From Orlajensenia sp001423545 (GTDB lineage: Bacteria; Actinomycetota; Actinomycetes; Actinomycetales; Microbacteriaceae), in the NCBI GenBank assembly GCA_001423545.1, contig LMOK01000001.1, positions 310,001 to 374,000 on the forward strand: 64,000 bases of DNA, given 5' to 3'. Shown here piece after piece: positions 33,784-41,995 of this stretch (within the stretch, counting starts at the first letter, position 1; each line of letters opens with the position of its first letter). Below the pieces are notes generated by a model, which was not told where the DNA came from, searched no databases, and worked only from the letters and a program-made list of their open reading frames with translations. The translations under genes and the position numbers were made by a program.

Positions 33784-34188
33784 ACAGCGCAGGACGCGGG
33801 TCCGTTCTTCCACGGCACGAAGGCCGACCTGCGGGAGGGCGATCTCCTCACGGCGGGCTTCAGGTCGAACTACCGCCCCGAGGTTGTGATGAACCACATC
33901 TACTTCACCGCGCTTCCGAACGGAGCCGGGCTCGCTGCCGAGCTCGCTCCCGGAGACGCCGACCCGCGTGTCTACTCGGTCGAGCCGACCGGAGAGTTCG
34001 AGGACGACCCGAACGTGACCGACAAGAAGTTCCCGGGCAATCCCACCAGGTCGTATCGCAGCGCTGCGCCTCTCCGAGTCGTCGGCGAGGTGACCGAGTG
34101 GACCCGACTGACGCCGGAGGAGCTGCTGGCGTGGAGAGACCGTCTGGCTGTTCTCCGCGCCGACGAGCGGGGCGAGATCATCAACTGA
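33778..34188 (+). CDS. arr: NAD(+)-rifampin ADP-ribosyltransferase Arr
   Basis: 136 residues, about the length of Arr (135-150). The catalytic residues align at His12 (FFHGTKADL), Tyr42 (NHIYFTAL) and Asp77 (EDDPNVTDKKFPGNPTRSYRS), equivalent to H19-Y49-D84 of the Mycobacterium smegmatis enzyme. It transfers ADP-ribose from NAD+ to the rifamycin C23 hydroxyl, inactivating the drug. In environmental actinobacteria arr is a common chromosomal gene. The GTG start and TAGGCT box make it likely leaderless. The surrounding genes are drug/oxidative-stress enzymes. Confidence 0.95.
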   Translation: MSTAQDAGPFFHGTKADLREGDLLTAGFRSNYRPEVVMNHIYFTALPNGAGLAAELAPGDADPRVYSVEPTGEFEDDPNVTDKKFPGNPTRSYRSAAPLRVVGEVTEWTRLTPEELLAWRDRLAVLRADERGEIIN

Positions 34189-34266
34189 CCCGGCCGCCGC
34201 TGCATCGCCTTCGGGTAGATTTCGGTCCATCGCCTGCCCCGTGCAGTCACGTCGAAAGGGTCACGG

Positions 34267-34869
34267 ATGCCGCTCACCACCTGCCATATGTCGATCTCGC
34301 TCGACGGGTTCGTCGCCGGTCCCGACCAGAGTCTCGAGCAGGGCCTGGGAACGCGCGGAATCGAGCTCCACCGGTGGCATATCGGCGACGAGCGCGCGAC
34401 CGAGGCCGACGAGGTCGCGGCCGGTTGGCTGATGCGCCCTCGCGGTGCGTATGTGATGGGCCGCAACATGTACGGCCCGATTCGCGGCGAGTGGGATGGC
34501 GACTGGCGGGGATGGTGGGGTGATGAGCCGCCGTACCACGCACCGGTGTTCGTCCTCACTCATCACGCCCACGAGCCGATCGAGATGGAGGGCGGCACGA
34601 CCTTCCATTTCGTCACCGACGGTTTCGACGCCGCCTACGCCCTGGCGCGCGAGGCGGCCGGTGACGACGGCATCGACATCGCGGGCGGTGCCTCCACCGT
34701 GCGGCAGGCTCTCGCTGCCGGAGTGATCGATGAGCTCACCCTCGACATCGCCCCGGTGCTGCTCGGATCGGGCGAGCGGATCTTCGACGGTGTCGAGTTC
34801 GGATTCGAACCCGTCGAAGTGTTGCACTCACCACTCGCCACGCACATCCGTTATCGCCGGCTGACCTGA
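34267..34869 (+). CDS. DHFR/RibD C-terminal family reductase
   Basis: 200 residues. It begins CHMSISLDGFVAGPDQSLEQGLG, the usual start of this reductase family, followed by MGRNMYGPIRGEW, the APVFVLTHHAHEPIEMEGGTTF segment, and IAGGASTVRQALAAGVIDELTL near the NADPH site. This is a second member of the family in the accessory region, distinct in sequence from the one at 30471. The substrate is unknown. The ATG is preceded by GAAAGGG. It follows arr in the same direction by 78 nt. Confidence 0.87.
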   Translation: MPLTTCHMSISLDGFVAGPDQSLEQGLGTRGIELHRWHIGDERATEADEVAAGWLMRPRGAYVMGRNMYGPIRGEWDGDWRGWWGDEPPYHAPVFVLTHHAHEPIEMEGGTTFHFVTDGFDAAYALAREAAGDDGIDIAGGASTVRQALAAGVIDELTLDIAPVLLGSGERIFDGVEFGFEPVEVLHSPLATHIRYRRLT

Positions 34870-34878
34870 CGTCCCCCG

Positions 34879-35442
34879 TCACACGCTGGCGCGGGTGTGC
34901 AGCCGCGCCCCATCCGGATTGAACAGGCACAGCACCTCGAGCACTGCCGGGCCGGGATTGCCGAATCCGTGGGGCACGTTCGTGTCGAACTCGGCGGCTT
35001 CCCCGGCTTGGAGGATCAGTTCCTTCTCGGCGAGGAGCAGACGCAATCTCCCGGAGATCACATAGAGCCAGTCCCAGCCCGGGTGGACCCATTGGTGGAT
35101 CGCCCTGTCCGGCGCCGGCGGATGCACCTGCTTGAACGCCTCCCAGGAACCTGTCCCGCCCGACAACGGCAGGGTCACGACGCCGTTGTTCACCCGAGGT
35201 CGGGGATGGATGCGCGCATCGCCCAACGCCGGCGCCCCGACGAGGTCGTCGAGCGTCAGCCGGTAGAGCTGAGCGAGGGGCATGAGCAGGTCGAGTTGCG
35301 CTCTGCGCGTCCCCGCCTCCATCCGGGACAGGGTGCTGATCGAGATGCCGCTCGCCTCTTCCACCTCGCGAAGAGTCAGCGCGCGCGATTCCCGGATCGC
35401 ACGCAGGCGGTCGCCCAAACGGGCAGCATCCGGACCCACCAC
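34879..35442 (-). CDS. XRE-family regulator with cupin domain
   Basis: 187 residues. An N-terminal helix-turn-helix (LGDRLRAIRESRALTLREVEEASGISISTLSRME) is followed by a C-terminal cupin domain (about residues 100-187, HQWVHPGWDWLYVISGRLRLLL and FDTNVPHGF). This cupin-XRE type typically regulates a neighbouring metabolic gene in response to a small ligand. It is divergent from the TrxR-like oxidoreductase, with 69 nt between the starts. GTG is preceded by GGAGGAG. A possible operator TTTG-N9-CAAA lies at about 35456-35472. Confidence 0.9.
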   Translation of the reverse strand: MVGPDAARLGDRLRAIRESRALTLREVEEASGISISTLSRMEAGTRRAQLDLLMPLAQLYRLTLDDLVGAPALGDARIHPRPRVNNGVVTLPLSGGTGSWEAFKQVHPPAPDRAIHQWVHPGWDWLYVISGRLRLLLAEKELILQAGEAAEFDTNVPHGFGNPGPAVLEVLCLFNPDGARLHTRASV

Positions 35443-35511
35443 GTCTCCTCCAGATTTGTCGTTTCAGCAAAAAGACGGCGCGCAGGTGGATTGTCCCATC
35501 ACCATGGGGCG

Positions 35512-36471
35512 ATGAGCCAGAGAGCAGCGGATGCCGACGTCATCATCGTCGGAGGCGGGCCGGCGGGTCTCAGTGCGGCCCTCTCCCTGGGTCGTGCGCG
35601 CCGCCGCGTGATCGTGGTCGACGCGGGAACCCCGCGGAACATGACGGCGCCCCACATGCACGGGGTCTTGGGGCACGACGGGCTCTCTCCGCTTCGGCTC
35701 CTCGAACTCGGACGGGCTGAAGTGTCCGGCTACGGAGTACACCTCGTCCACGACGAGATCTCGGCAGGGCGTGCGACAGCGACCGGCGTCGAGATCGACA
35801 CTCGGAGTGGAACGATTCGCGGGCGGCGTCTTCTGGTCGCCACAGGACTGATCGACGAACTGCCCGACATCCCCGGGATGCGCGATCAGTGGGGCCGGGG
35901 CGTCGTCGTCTGCCCGTATTGCGACGGCTGGGAGCACAGGGACGATGTCATCGGCGTCGTCGCGACGTCACCGCACAGCGTCGAGCAGGCCCAGCTGCTG
36001 CGGCAGTGGTCGGAGCGCATCGTCTTCTTCCCCAACGTGGTCGGTGATCCCAGCGCCGAAGCCGCGGATGCGCTCACTCGACGAGGCATCCAGATACTTC
36101 CGGGTGTCGTCACCGGTCTCAGGATCGACGAAGACCACGTCACCGGGGTGGAGGTGGACGGACGCGCCATCGCGGTGGGGGTGGTCTTCACCGGGCCCAC
36201 TCCCCGGCCGAGGGACGCCTTGTTGCGCTCACTGGGAGCGACGACGACGGACGGTCCGCTCGGGTCGTGGGTCGACATCGACCCAGACGGACGCACATCG
36301 ATTCCCGGCGTGTGGGCTGCCGGCAACGTCGTGAACGTGCGGGCGAATGTCCCGGTATCGCTCGGCCTCGGCGCTCTGGTGGGTGGCGCCTTGAACGCGG
36401 ACCTGGTCCGCGACGACATCGACCGTGCTTCGGGTGATTCGGCGACGGATGGACAGCCGAACTCGGGCTAG
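35512..36471 (+). CDS. Thioredoxin reductase-like FAD oxidoreductase
   Basis: 319 residues from ATG 35512. FAD motif VIIVGGGPAGLSAALSLGRA is followed by a redox CPYCDGWEHRD (CxxC, in place of the CATCDG of canonical TrxR), and the C-terminal FAD motif IPGVWAAGNVV. This belongs to the TrxR-like/GliT group of disulfide oxidoreductases, which may oxidise thiols or accept electrons without a thioredoxin partner. The gene is divergent from the XRE-cupin regulator and likely controlled by it. Its TAG stop shares the CTAG tetranucleotide at 36468-36471 with the convergent penicillin-binding protein. Confidence 0.89.
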   Translation: MSQRAADADVIIVGGGPAGLSAALSLGRARRRVIVVDAGTPRNMTAPHMHGVLGHDGLSPLRLLELGRAEVSGYGVHLVHDEISAGRATATGVEIDTRSGTIRGRRLLVATGLIDELPDIPGMRDQWGRGVVVCPYCDGWEHRDDVIGVVATSPHSVEQAQLLRQWSERIVFFPNVVGDPSAEAADALTRRGIQILPGVVTGLRIDEDHVTGVEVDGRAIAVGVVFTGPTPRPRDALLRSLGATTTDGPLGSWVDIDPDGRTSIPGVWAAGNVVNVRANVPVSLGLGALVGGALNADLVRDDIDRASGDSATDGQPNSG

Positions 36472-39056
36472 CCGGCCTTGCCGATGCCGATCGTGACCTG
36501 CGATCCGGGCTTGACCGGGGTTCCGGCAGCGGGATCGCTGGACCGCACGAGCCCGACCTGGCCCGGGTCGCTCACAGCCACACTGATGGTCTTCACCGAG
36601 AACGTGCCCTTGAGCTGGTTCTTCGCGTCGCCCTCGGACAGCCCGACGACGTCGGGCATCAGCACCATCGATCCGTTCGAGGTGTAGACGGTCACCACGG
36701 ACCCGCGGGGGGCGGTACCCGACGGGTTCGTGCCGCTGACCTGGCCTGCGGGCAGCTCGGAGTCCTGAGCACCGCCTTCGGCGAACCCGAAGCCTGCACC
36801 TTCGATCAGGTCCTGAGCCTCTCCGATCGACTTGCCTCGCACGTCGGGCACAGCCGCCGAGAACGTCCTCAGCGACGACGGATCGGCATCCGGGAACCCG
36901 TCTCCGCCGTACTTCGCGTTGGCCACCGACATGATCGCCGGCCAGATCTGATGTCGGATGACGGCCGCCTGCGTGCCATTGAAGAAGGTGTTACGCAGGT
37001 TGACGTGGCCGGTGACGTTGAACACGCCGACGGTCGTGGCGACCTTCGTGCTGGCGCCGCTCATCCAGGTGGCCTCGGCGTTGTCGGTGGTACCGGTCTT
37101 GCCGATCATCGGAACCTTCGGGTCGGTGCGACCGTTGGACGACGTTCCTGTTCCCTGCGTCAACACGCGCTGCATGGCGTAGGCCATGGCGGCCGTGACC
37201 TTGGGGTCCACGCTCTGCGCGCAATCGGCGGACGGCGGCGTCAGCGCAGTGCCGTCCTGCTTCACGATCTTGTCGATCACGATCGGCTTGCAGACGATGC
37301 CGTTGGCGGCGACCCCGGCGAATGCCCCGGCCATCGTCACCGGCGCGATCTCATTCGTGCCGAGCACGGTCGCCGCACTGTGCAACAGCTCCGTGCCGTC
37401 GGCACGATGAACGCCGAACGTCTTGGCCGTCGCGCCGATGGCGCACAGATCCAGCTTCTTCGCCATGGCGATGAAGCCGGTGTTCTCCGAGTCGTAGGTG
37501 TTCTTGAGTGCCGTCCACACGCCGCCGTTGCCGCCCTCATCGTTCACGGGAGAGAAGCCGGGGTAGGACTGCGGCCCGTTGCAGGAGTCGGGGAAGGAGC
37601 CCCAATCTGCGCGACGGCGGGCGTCGACGACCTCGTTGAGGGAGTGCCCCTCCTTGATCCACTCGGCCAGAGTGAAGATCTTGTACGTCGAGCCGGGCTG
37701 GAAGCCGCTCGATCCGCCGTACTCGAGATCCGTGTTGTAGTTCACCGCGGTGTAGTTGTTGCCCTTGGCCAGCACGTCGGTGTCGTTGGAGAACGACTTG
37801 TTCTGCGACATCGCCAGCACCCGCCCAGTGCCCGGCTGAACCGACACAGCAGTGGCGCCGACATCGATGTTCGGGTCCGACTGCGGCACGAACCGGAACA
37901 TGGCATCCGCCGCCGCATGCTGCAGGTCGAGGTCGAGGGTCGTGTAGATGTCCAGGCCGCCTCGGCTGAGCAGCTTCTTACGCTCCTCCTCGGTCTCACC
38001 GAAGGCCTCGTTGTTGAGCACAGTCCAGTAGACGTAGTCGCAGAAGAAGGCGGCATCCTCGGCGGTGAAGCACCCGGTGCTCGGCGGGGTGATCACCGGA
38101 GCGATCGACGTCTTGATCGCCGCATCGTGCTCTTCCTTCGTGATCTTCTTGTACCTGAGCATGCTGTCGAGGATGTAGTCGCGACGTTCCTTGGTCGCGG
38201 CGTACGGCACGACCTTGCCCTTGACCTCGGTGTTGGCTCCGTTGGTCTCGCTGCCGGGCCGGTCGAGGCGGAACTTCTCGGGGTTGTTCACGATGGCGAG
38301 CAGGGCTGCCGCCTGCTCGAGCTTCAGGTCCTTCGCGCTCACGTCGTCGAAGTAGTACTGGGCTGCGGACTGGATGCCGTAGACACGACCGCCGAACCCG
38401 GCGATGTTGAGATAGCCCCGGAGGATCTCGTCCTTGGAGTACTTCTTCTCCAGACCGATCGCGAGCCGCATCTCCTTGACCTTGCGGTCGGGGGTCGGAT
38501 CGGTCGCCTCGGCGTAGGCGGCCTCCTTCTCCTCCTCGGTCTTCGCCTCGAGTTCGGCCTTCTGCACCAGAACGTTCTTCACGTACTGCTGGGTGATGCT
38601 CGATCCACCCTGGGTGTCGCCCTTGAGCACATAGGTGGTCAGCATCGCGCGGGCCGTGCCCTGCACATCGATCCCGCCGTGTTCGAAGAACCGTGGATCC
38701 TCGCCGGCGACGGCGGCATCCTTCGCGTACTGCGAGATGTTCTCCCAGGTGACCTCTTCCCGGTCCTGGTCGAAGAACGAGGCGAGAAGCTGCGTGGTGC
38801 CGTCGCTCCTCGTCGCGAACACGTCCGACTTCTGCGCGAGCTCGTCGATCTCGAGGTAGCTCGGCAGGTTCTCGAACATGTTGATGCCGCTGGTGGCGGC
38901 CATACCGCTCACGGCGATGGCGGGGGTCACAGCAGCTGTCACGAGGACACCGGCTGCGACGCTCATGGCGACGAAGCCCAGAAAGCCACCGAGCACACCG
39001 AGGGGACCCGGCCGGTGGCTGGCACCCGTTGGGTCAACTGACTTCGAAGCGGCCAC
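36468..39056 (-). CDS. Bifunctional penicillin-binding protein with PASTA domains
   Basis: 862 residues from GTG 39056. A cytoplasmic tail and a transmembrane helix (about residues 17-40) are followed by a GT51 glycosyltransferase (EDPRFFEHGGID, GGSSITQQYVKN), a transpeptidase with SxxK as STYK, SxN as SEN and KTG as GKTGTTD, then two PASTA domains (VPDVRGKSIGEAQDLIEGAG and MPDVVGLSEGDAKNQL). It is a class A PBP that polymerises and crosslinks peptidoglycan. The upstream GTG 39071 is an alternative; GTG 39056 is chosen because GGGGGA precedes it and the family N-terminus fits. Its TAG stop is shared with the convergent oxidoreductase. Confidence 0.92.
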   Translation of the reverse strand: MAASKSVDPTGASHRPGPLGVLGGFLGFVAMSVAAGVLVTAAVTPAIAVSGMAATSGINMFENLPSYLEIDELAQKSDVFATRSDGTTQLLASFFDQDREEVTWENISQYAKDAAVAGEDPRFFEHGGIDVQGTARAMLTTYVLKGDTQGGSSITQQYVKNVLVQKAELEAKTEEEKEAAYAEATDPTPDRKVKEMRLAIGLEKKYSKDEILRGYLNIAGFGGRVYGIQSAAQYYFDDVSAKDLKLEQAAALLAIVNNPEKFRLDRPGSETNGANTEVKGKVVPYAATKERRDYILDSMLRYKKITKEEHDAAIKTSIAPVITPPSTGCFTAEDAAFFCDYVYWTVLNNEAFGETEEERKKLLSRGGLDIYTTLDLDLQHAAADAMFRFVPQSDPNIDVGATAVSVQPGTGRVLAMSQNKSFSNDTDVLAKGNNYTAVNYNTDLEYGGSSGFQPGSTYKIFTLAEWIKEGHSLNEVVDARRRADWGSFPDSCNGPQSYPGFSPVNDEGGNGGVWTALKNTYDSENTGFIAMAKKLDLCAIGATAKTFGVHRADGTELLHSAATVLGTNEIAPVTMAGAFAGVAANGIVCKPIVIDKIVKQDGTALTPPSADCAQSVDPKVTAAMAYAMQRVLTQGTGTSSNGRTDPKVPMIGKTGTTDNAEATWMSGASTKVATTVGVFNVTGHVNLRNTFFNGTQAAVIRHQIWPAIMSVANAKYGGDGFPDADPSSLRTFSAAVPDVRGKSIGEAQDLIEGAGFGFAEGGAQDSELPAGQVSGTNPSGTAPRGSVVTVYTSNGSMVLMPDVVGLSEGDAKNQLKGTFSVKTISVAVSDPGQVGLVRSSDPAAGTPVKPGSQVTIGIGKAG

Positions 39057-39255
39057 AACTCCCCCATGCACATTGCGATGACGCCTGCGCGGAGACTTCC
39101 CTACGCACGCCTAGCCAAAATCTACGTCATTTCCGTCGGAATGAGGGTGACGACGTCCCCTGTCCGCGATATTTGCACGACCTGAACATGGTGGATCCGA
39201 GGACAGAGAGACGTATCGTGGACGTCGGATGTCGACGCCGCGAGGAAGGTCGAGG

Positions 39256-39855
39256 ATGAGCGAGGATCCGCAGCGCGCCACCTGGCAGTACACGCTCGAT
39301 CGGCTCGAGCACGAGGCGGCGATCGCCCGGGGCGAAGACCCCGATGCGGCCGGGGCCGCGCCCGAGTCAGCGCGGCCGCCCACCCAGGCAGAACGCGCAG
39401 CCTACGTCGAGAACTCGATTCAGCAGGCGATCCGTCGAGGCGAATTCGACAACCTCCCGGGTGCCGGGAAGCCGCTCGAAGGACTGACCGGTCAGCACGA
39501 CCCCGACTGGTGGATCCGTCGCAAGATCGAGCGCGAACAGCTCACCGGACTGGGCCCGCCCGCGCTCACCCTGCGCGTCGAACACGCCCAGCTCGAGGCC
39601 ACGCTGGACGGCCTGCACCGCGAATCCGACGTGCGGGAGGCCGTCGAGGACTTCAACCGCCGCGTGATCGAGGCCCGCCGCCAGCTTCTCGGTGGGCCAC
39701 CCGTCGTGACCCCGACCCGGGACGTCGGCGCCGAGGTCCATGCGTGGCGCGAGCGCCGCGAGGCCCGGGACCGTCAAGCGTCGGAGACGACCGCACCGGG
39801 CGAGCGCGTGCGAAGGTCGTCGCGAGCTCGGTGGTGGCGGTGGCCCCGGGCCTGA
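39256..39855 (+). CDS. DUF1992 (DnaJ-homologue C28-type) protein
   Basis: 199 residues from ATG 39256, preceded by GGAAGG. The DUF1992 signature is visible: IQQAIRRGEFDNLPGAGKPLEGL followed by WWIRRKIEREQL. The tail is Arg/Glu-rich. Members occur beside DnaJ in eukaryotes but the bacterial role is unknown. The first 38 residues are poorly conserved, so the ATG at 39229 is also possible. It stands alone between the PBP and the ChrB-like gene. Confidence 0.82.
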   Translation: MSEDPQRATWQYTLDRLEHEAAIARGEDPDAAGAAPESARPPTQAERAAYVENSIQQAIRRGEFDNLPGAGKPLEGLTGQHDPDWWIRRKIEREQLTGLGPPALTLRVEHAQLEATLDGLHRESDVREAVEDFNRRVIEARRQLLGGPPVVTPTRDVGAEVHAWRERREARDRQASETTAPGERVRRSSRARWWRWPRA

Positions 39856-39907
39856 CGCTCCCTCCTCGGGCGCAGGTCGATCGGAGATGAGGTCGCGATG
39901 ATCGCTG

Positions 39908-40459
39908 TCATGCGGATGGGTCCGCCGGCAGATTCACCTCATAGACGCGCTCGGAGTACGAGGCGAGCTTCTCAGTGCTCGCTTCGAGCCGGTTGGCCGC
40001 CTGTTCGGCCTCGGGGAGTCCGAAGGCATTGCGACGCAGCAGGTCGCGGTACCAGCGGCGGAGGCGATCGAGGCTCTGTTCCTCCTCCTCGAGTTCCCCG
40101 AAGGTGAACTTCTCCTTGGCGAACTCGCGATCAATCTCCGCATCGAACTTGCCGCAGTCTGCGACGAACTCGTTCCACTCGTCGACTCGGGCGCTCGTGA
40201 ACGCCTCACGAAGTTGGACGGCATCCGATTCAGTCTGCCCAGTCGCCCGGAACACCGAGACGCCACCCTCGCCGCGCTCGGCAAGCTCGCGCACGGCCGA
40301 GATGCCCTCGGAGAACGCTGGCAGATCAGGGACTGCCCACGTACCAGCGGCCGCCGGTATGGCACCGAGGCGCCGAAGCTCTCGCCATACGGCGACGCGG
40401 TGGCGCGACGGTTGAGCCGGAACTCGAGGGACGATGAACAGCCATGCTGGAGTAGTCAC
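39908..40459 (-). CDS. ChrB N-terminal domain protein
   Basis: 183 residues. It starts with WLFIVPRVPAQPSRHRVAVWRELRRLGAI, the signature of the ChrB N-terminal domain, followed by a helical segment with many Glu residues (FGELEEEEQSLDRLRRWY). ChrB regulates chromate resistance operons, but no chrA gene is nearby. The GTG start has TACTCT 6 nt upstream, inside a perfect palindrome (40469-40482) that is a likely operator. The next gene on the same strand upstream is a FUSC remnant that runs into this promoter. Confidence 0.83.
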   Translation of the reverse strand: MTTPAWLFIVPRVPAQPSRHRVAVWRELRRLGAIPAAAGTWAVPDLPAFSEGISAVRELAERGEGGVSVFRATGQTESDAVQLREAFTSARVDEWNEFVADCGKFDAEIDREFAKEKFTFGELEEEEQSLDRLRRWYRDLLRRNAFGLPEAEQAANRLEASTEKLASYSERVYEVNLPADPSA

Positions 40460-40465
40460 ATCTGC

Positions 40466-40482
40466 AGAGTAACAGATGTTAC
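40466..40482 (-). promoter_or_regulatory. Leaderless promoter and palindromic operator of chrB-like gene
   Basis: TACTCT (40466-40471 on the minus strand) lies 6 nt before the GTG start. It overlaps GTAACAGATGTTAC (40469-40482), a perfect 6-2-6 palindrome, which would let a repressor block the -10 box. Confidence 0.6.
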
Positions 40483-40874
40483 AAACGTACTGACCGCGTT
40501 CTAGTCGACCTAGGGGCGCGATTCAGCAGCACGATCGACGCGGTCAGGGCCACGGAATAGAGCGCGCGGCTCGACTTCCTCGGCTGCACCAGGATCGCCA
40601 CTGCCAGTGCGATCAACCCGATCACGGCGAGAGGCCACTCGACAGGGATGACCAGAGCCAGCGCCAAGGCCCCGAGCCCGCCGGCGATGGTGCCGGGCGA
40701 CCGGTTCACGACCCGGTGCCACGTCTCCGCAGAGCTCGAACGGGCGACGACCAGAATGGTCAACAGCGGCCATCCGGCCATGGAATTCTGCCCCCAGACT
40801 GAGTCCGCGAACAGTTCGGCGGCCACGGTCGTCTGGCTGGCTGGCTGGCTGGCTGCCTGCGACCGCGATGCCAT
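40479..40874 (-). pseudogene. Remnant of a FUSC-like membrane transporter
   Basis: 131 codons whose middle part resembles one FUSC module: GWPLLTILVVARSSSAETWHR, RSPGTIAGGLGALALALVIP, a second hydrophobic stretch and SRALYSVALTASIVLL. Full FUSC (aromatic acid exporter-like) proteins are about 350 residues or more. Here the N-terminal half and the region after the last helix are missing; the tail becomes an unrelated Arg-rich end. The N-terminal codons contain a (CTGG)n repeat. It looks like a decayed gene disrupted on both sides. Confidence 0.55.
40833..40850. repeat. CTGG tetranucleotide repeat
   Basis: CTGG repeated about 4.5 times. It lies in the N-terminal part of the FUSC remnant and could vary by slippage; a multiple other than three would shift the frame. 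Confidence 0.75.
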
Positions 40875-40950
40875 CCGCTGAACTGGCGAGGAACCAGTCG
40901 GATCAGGAGAATCCGTCAGTTAGTTCAGCGTTTCCTGTACAGTCGCTCCC

Positions 40951-41289
40951 ATGTCGACTGCCACCGCGTCCGTGACCCACACCGCTGCGCTGGCCAGACT
41001 CGGGTACGCGCTCTCCGATCCCACCCGAACAGGCGTCCTTCTGGCCCTCCGTGAGGCTCCGGCGAATCCATCGGACCTAGCCGATGCCCTCGGCGTGTCT
41101 CGGCAGGTGATGTCGAACCAGTTGGCCTGCCTCCGCGGCTGCGGTCTCGTCGAGGCGATGCCCGCCGGGCGACGCACCTGGTACCGCCTCGCCGATCCCC
41201 ACCTCGCGCCCGCGCTCGACGAATTGCTGCAGGTCGTGTTGTTCGTGGATCCCGACTGCTGCGCGGGCGAGAGCTGCACCTGCGCATGA
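40951..41289 (+). CDS. ArsR-family metal sensor, CmtR-like
   Basis: 112 residues. Winged helix with DPTRTGVLLALREAPANPSDLADALGVSRQVMSNQLACLRGCGLV, where the LACLRGCGLV cysteine pair is typical of CmtR-type Cd/Pb sensors. The Cys-rich tail DPDCCAGESCTCA adds further ligands. It would repress the adjacent CDF transporter until bound by Cd2+, Pb2+ or Zn2+. The gene overlaps the transporter start by 4 nt. A TACAGT box lies 7 nt before the ATG. Confidence 0.88.
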   Translation: MSTATASVTHTAALARLGYALSDPTRTGVLLALREAPANPSDLADALGVSRQVMSNQLACLRGCGLVEAMPAGRRTWYRLADPHLAPALDELLQVVLFVDPDCCAGESCTCA

Positions 41290-41978
41290 CCGTTCACGCC
41301 CTGGCACTCTCCGCTGACCGGAGACGCACGCTGCAGCGTCGGATCCGCTGGATCGTCTCCGCGACCATCGCGTACAACCTGATCGAGGCGGTGATCGCGA
41401 TCACTGCCGGGAGCATTGCGTCCTCATCCGCTCTGCTCGCGTTCGGAATGGACTCGACGATCGAGGTGCTCTCCGCAGCCGCGGTGGCCTGGCAGTTCAC
41501 CCGTCGCGACCCGGAGCGGTGGGAGAAGGGCACGCTGCGGGTCATCGCCGTCGCCTTCTTCGCCCTCGCCGCCTGGGTCACCGCCACATCCCTGCTCGCG
41601 CTGATCCTCAGAACTGACGTGGAGCACAGCACCCTCGGCATCATCATCACCGCGCTGAGTCTTCTCGTGATGCCGTTCCTGTCGCTGGCGGAACGCCGCG
41701 CCGGCCGCAAACTCGGGTCGGCGACAGCGGTCGCGGACTCGAAGCAGACCCTCATCTGCGCCTATCTCTCCGCGGCCGTGCTGGCAGGCCTCGTGTTCAA
41801 CAGCCTCTTCGGGTGGTGGTGGGCCGATGCGATCGCCGGCCTGGTCATCGCCGGCTTCGCCGTGCGCGAGGGGATCGAGGCGTGGCGCGGTGACAGCTGC
41901 GCGACCTCGGTCGGAATGCTCCTCGACGACGACGACGACCACCACGACCACGGCGAGCACGCTGACCACGCCGACTAG
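41286..41978 (+). CDS. CDF-family cation efflux transporter
   Basis: 230 residues with six hydrophobic segments. Metal-binding positions are seen at the start (FGMDSTIEVLSA) and in the fifth helix (WWWADAIAGL), plus an ADSKQTLICAYLS segment. It ends with a short Asp/His-rich tail (LLDDDDDHHDHGEHADHAD) instead of the usual cytoplasmic domain. It is predicted to export divalent metals such as Cd2+, Zn2+ or Co2+. It is translated with the CmtR-like repressor (ATGA overlap). The stop of the upstream gene and the operator imply metal-inducible expression. Confidence 0.9.
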   Translation: MTVHALALSADRRRTLQRRIRWIVSATIAYNLIEAVIAITAGSIASSSALLAFGMDSTIEVLSAAAVAWQFTRRDPERWEKGTLRVIAVAFFALAAWVTATSLLALILRTDVEHSTLGIIITALSLLVMPFLSLAERRAGRKLGSATAVADSKQTLICAYLSAAVLAGLVFNSLFGWWWADAIAGLVIAGFAVREGIEAWRGDSCATSVGMLLDDDDDHHDHGEHADHAD

Positions 41979-41995
41979 AGGCGCTCGAGCCGCGA

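Noticed and set aside
31923..34523. An 866-codon plus-strand frame overlapping the flavin oxidase, DUF2255 and arr
   Set aside because: Covers known genes in another frame and gives an Arg-rich product without domains.
30471..34869. The two DHFR-like genes as tandem duplicates
   Set aside because: They share only family motifs; the sequences differ widely, so they are not recent copies.
36468..39056. The PASTA penicillin-binding protein as a Stk/PknB-type kinase partner locus
   Set aside because: No kinase, phosphatase or FtsW gene lies nearby; the PASTA domains belong to the PBP itself.
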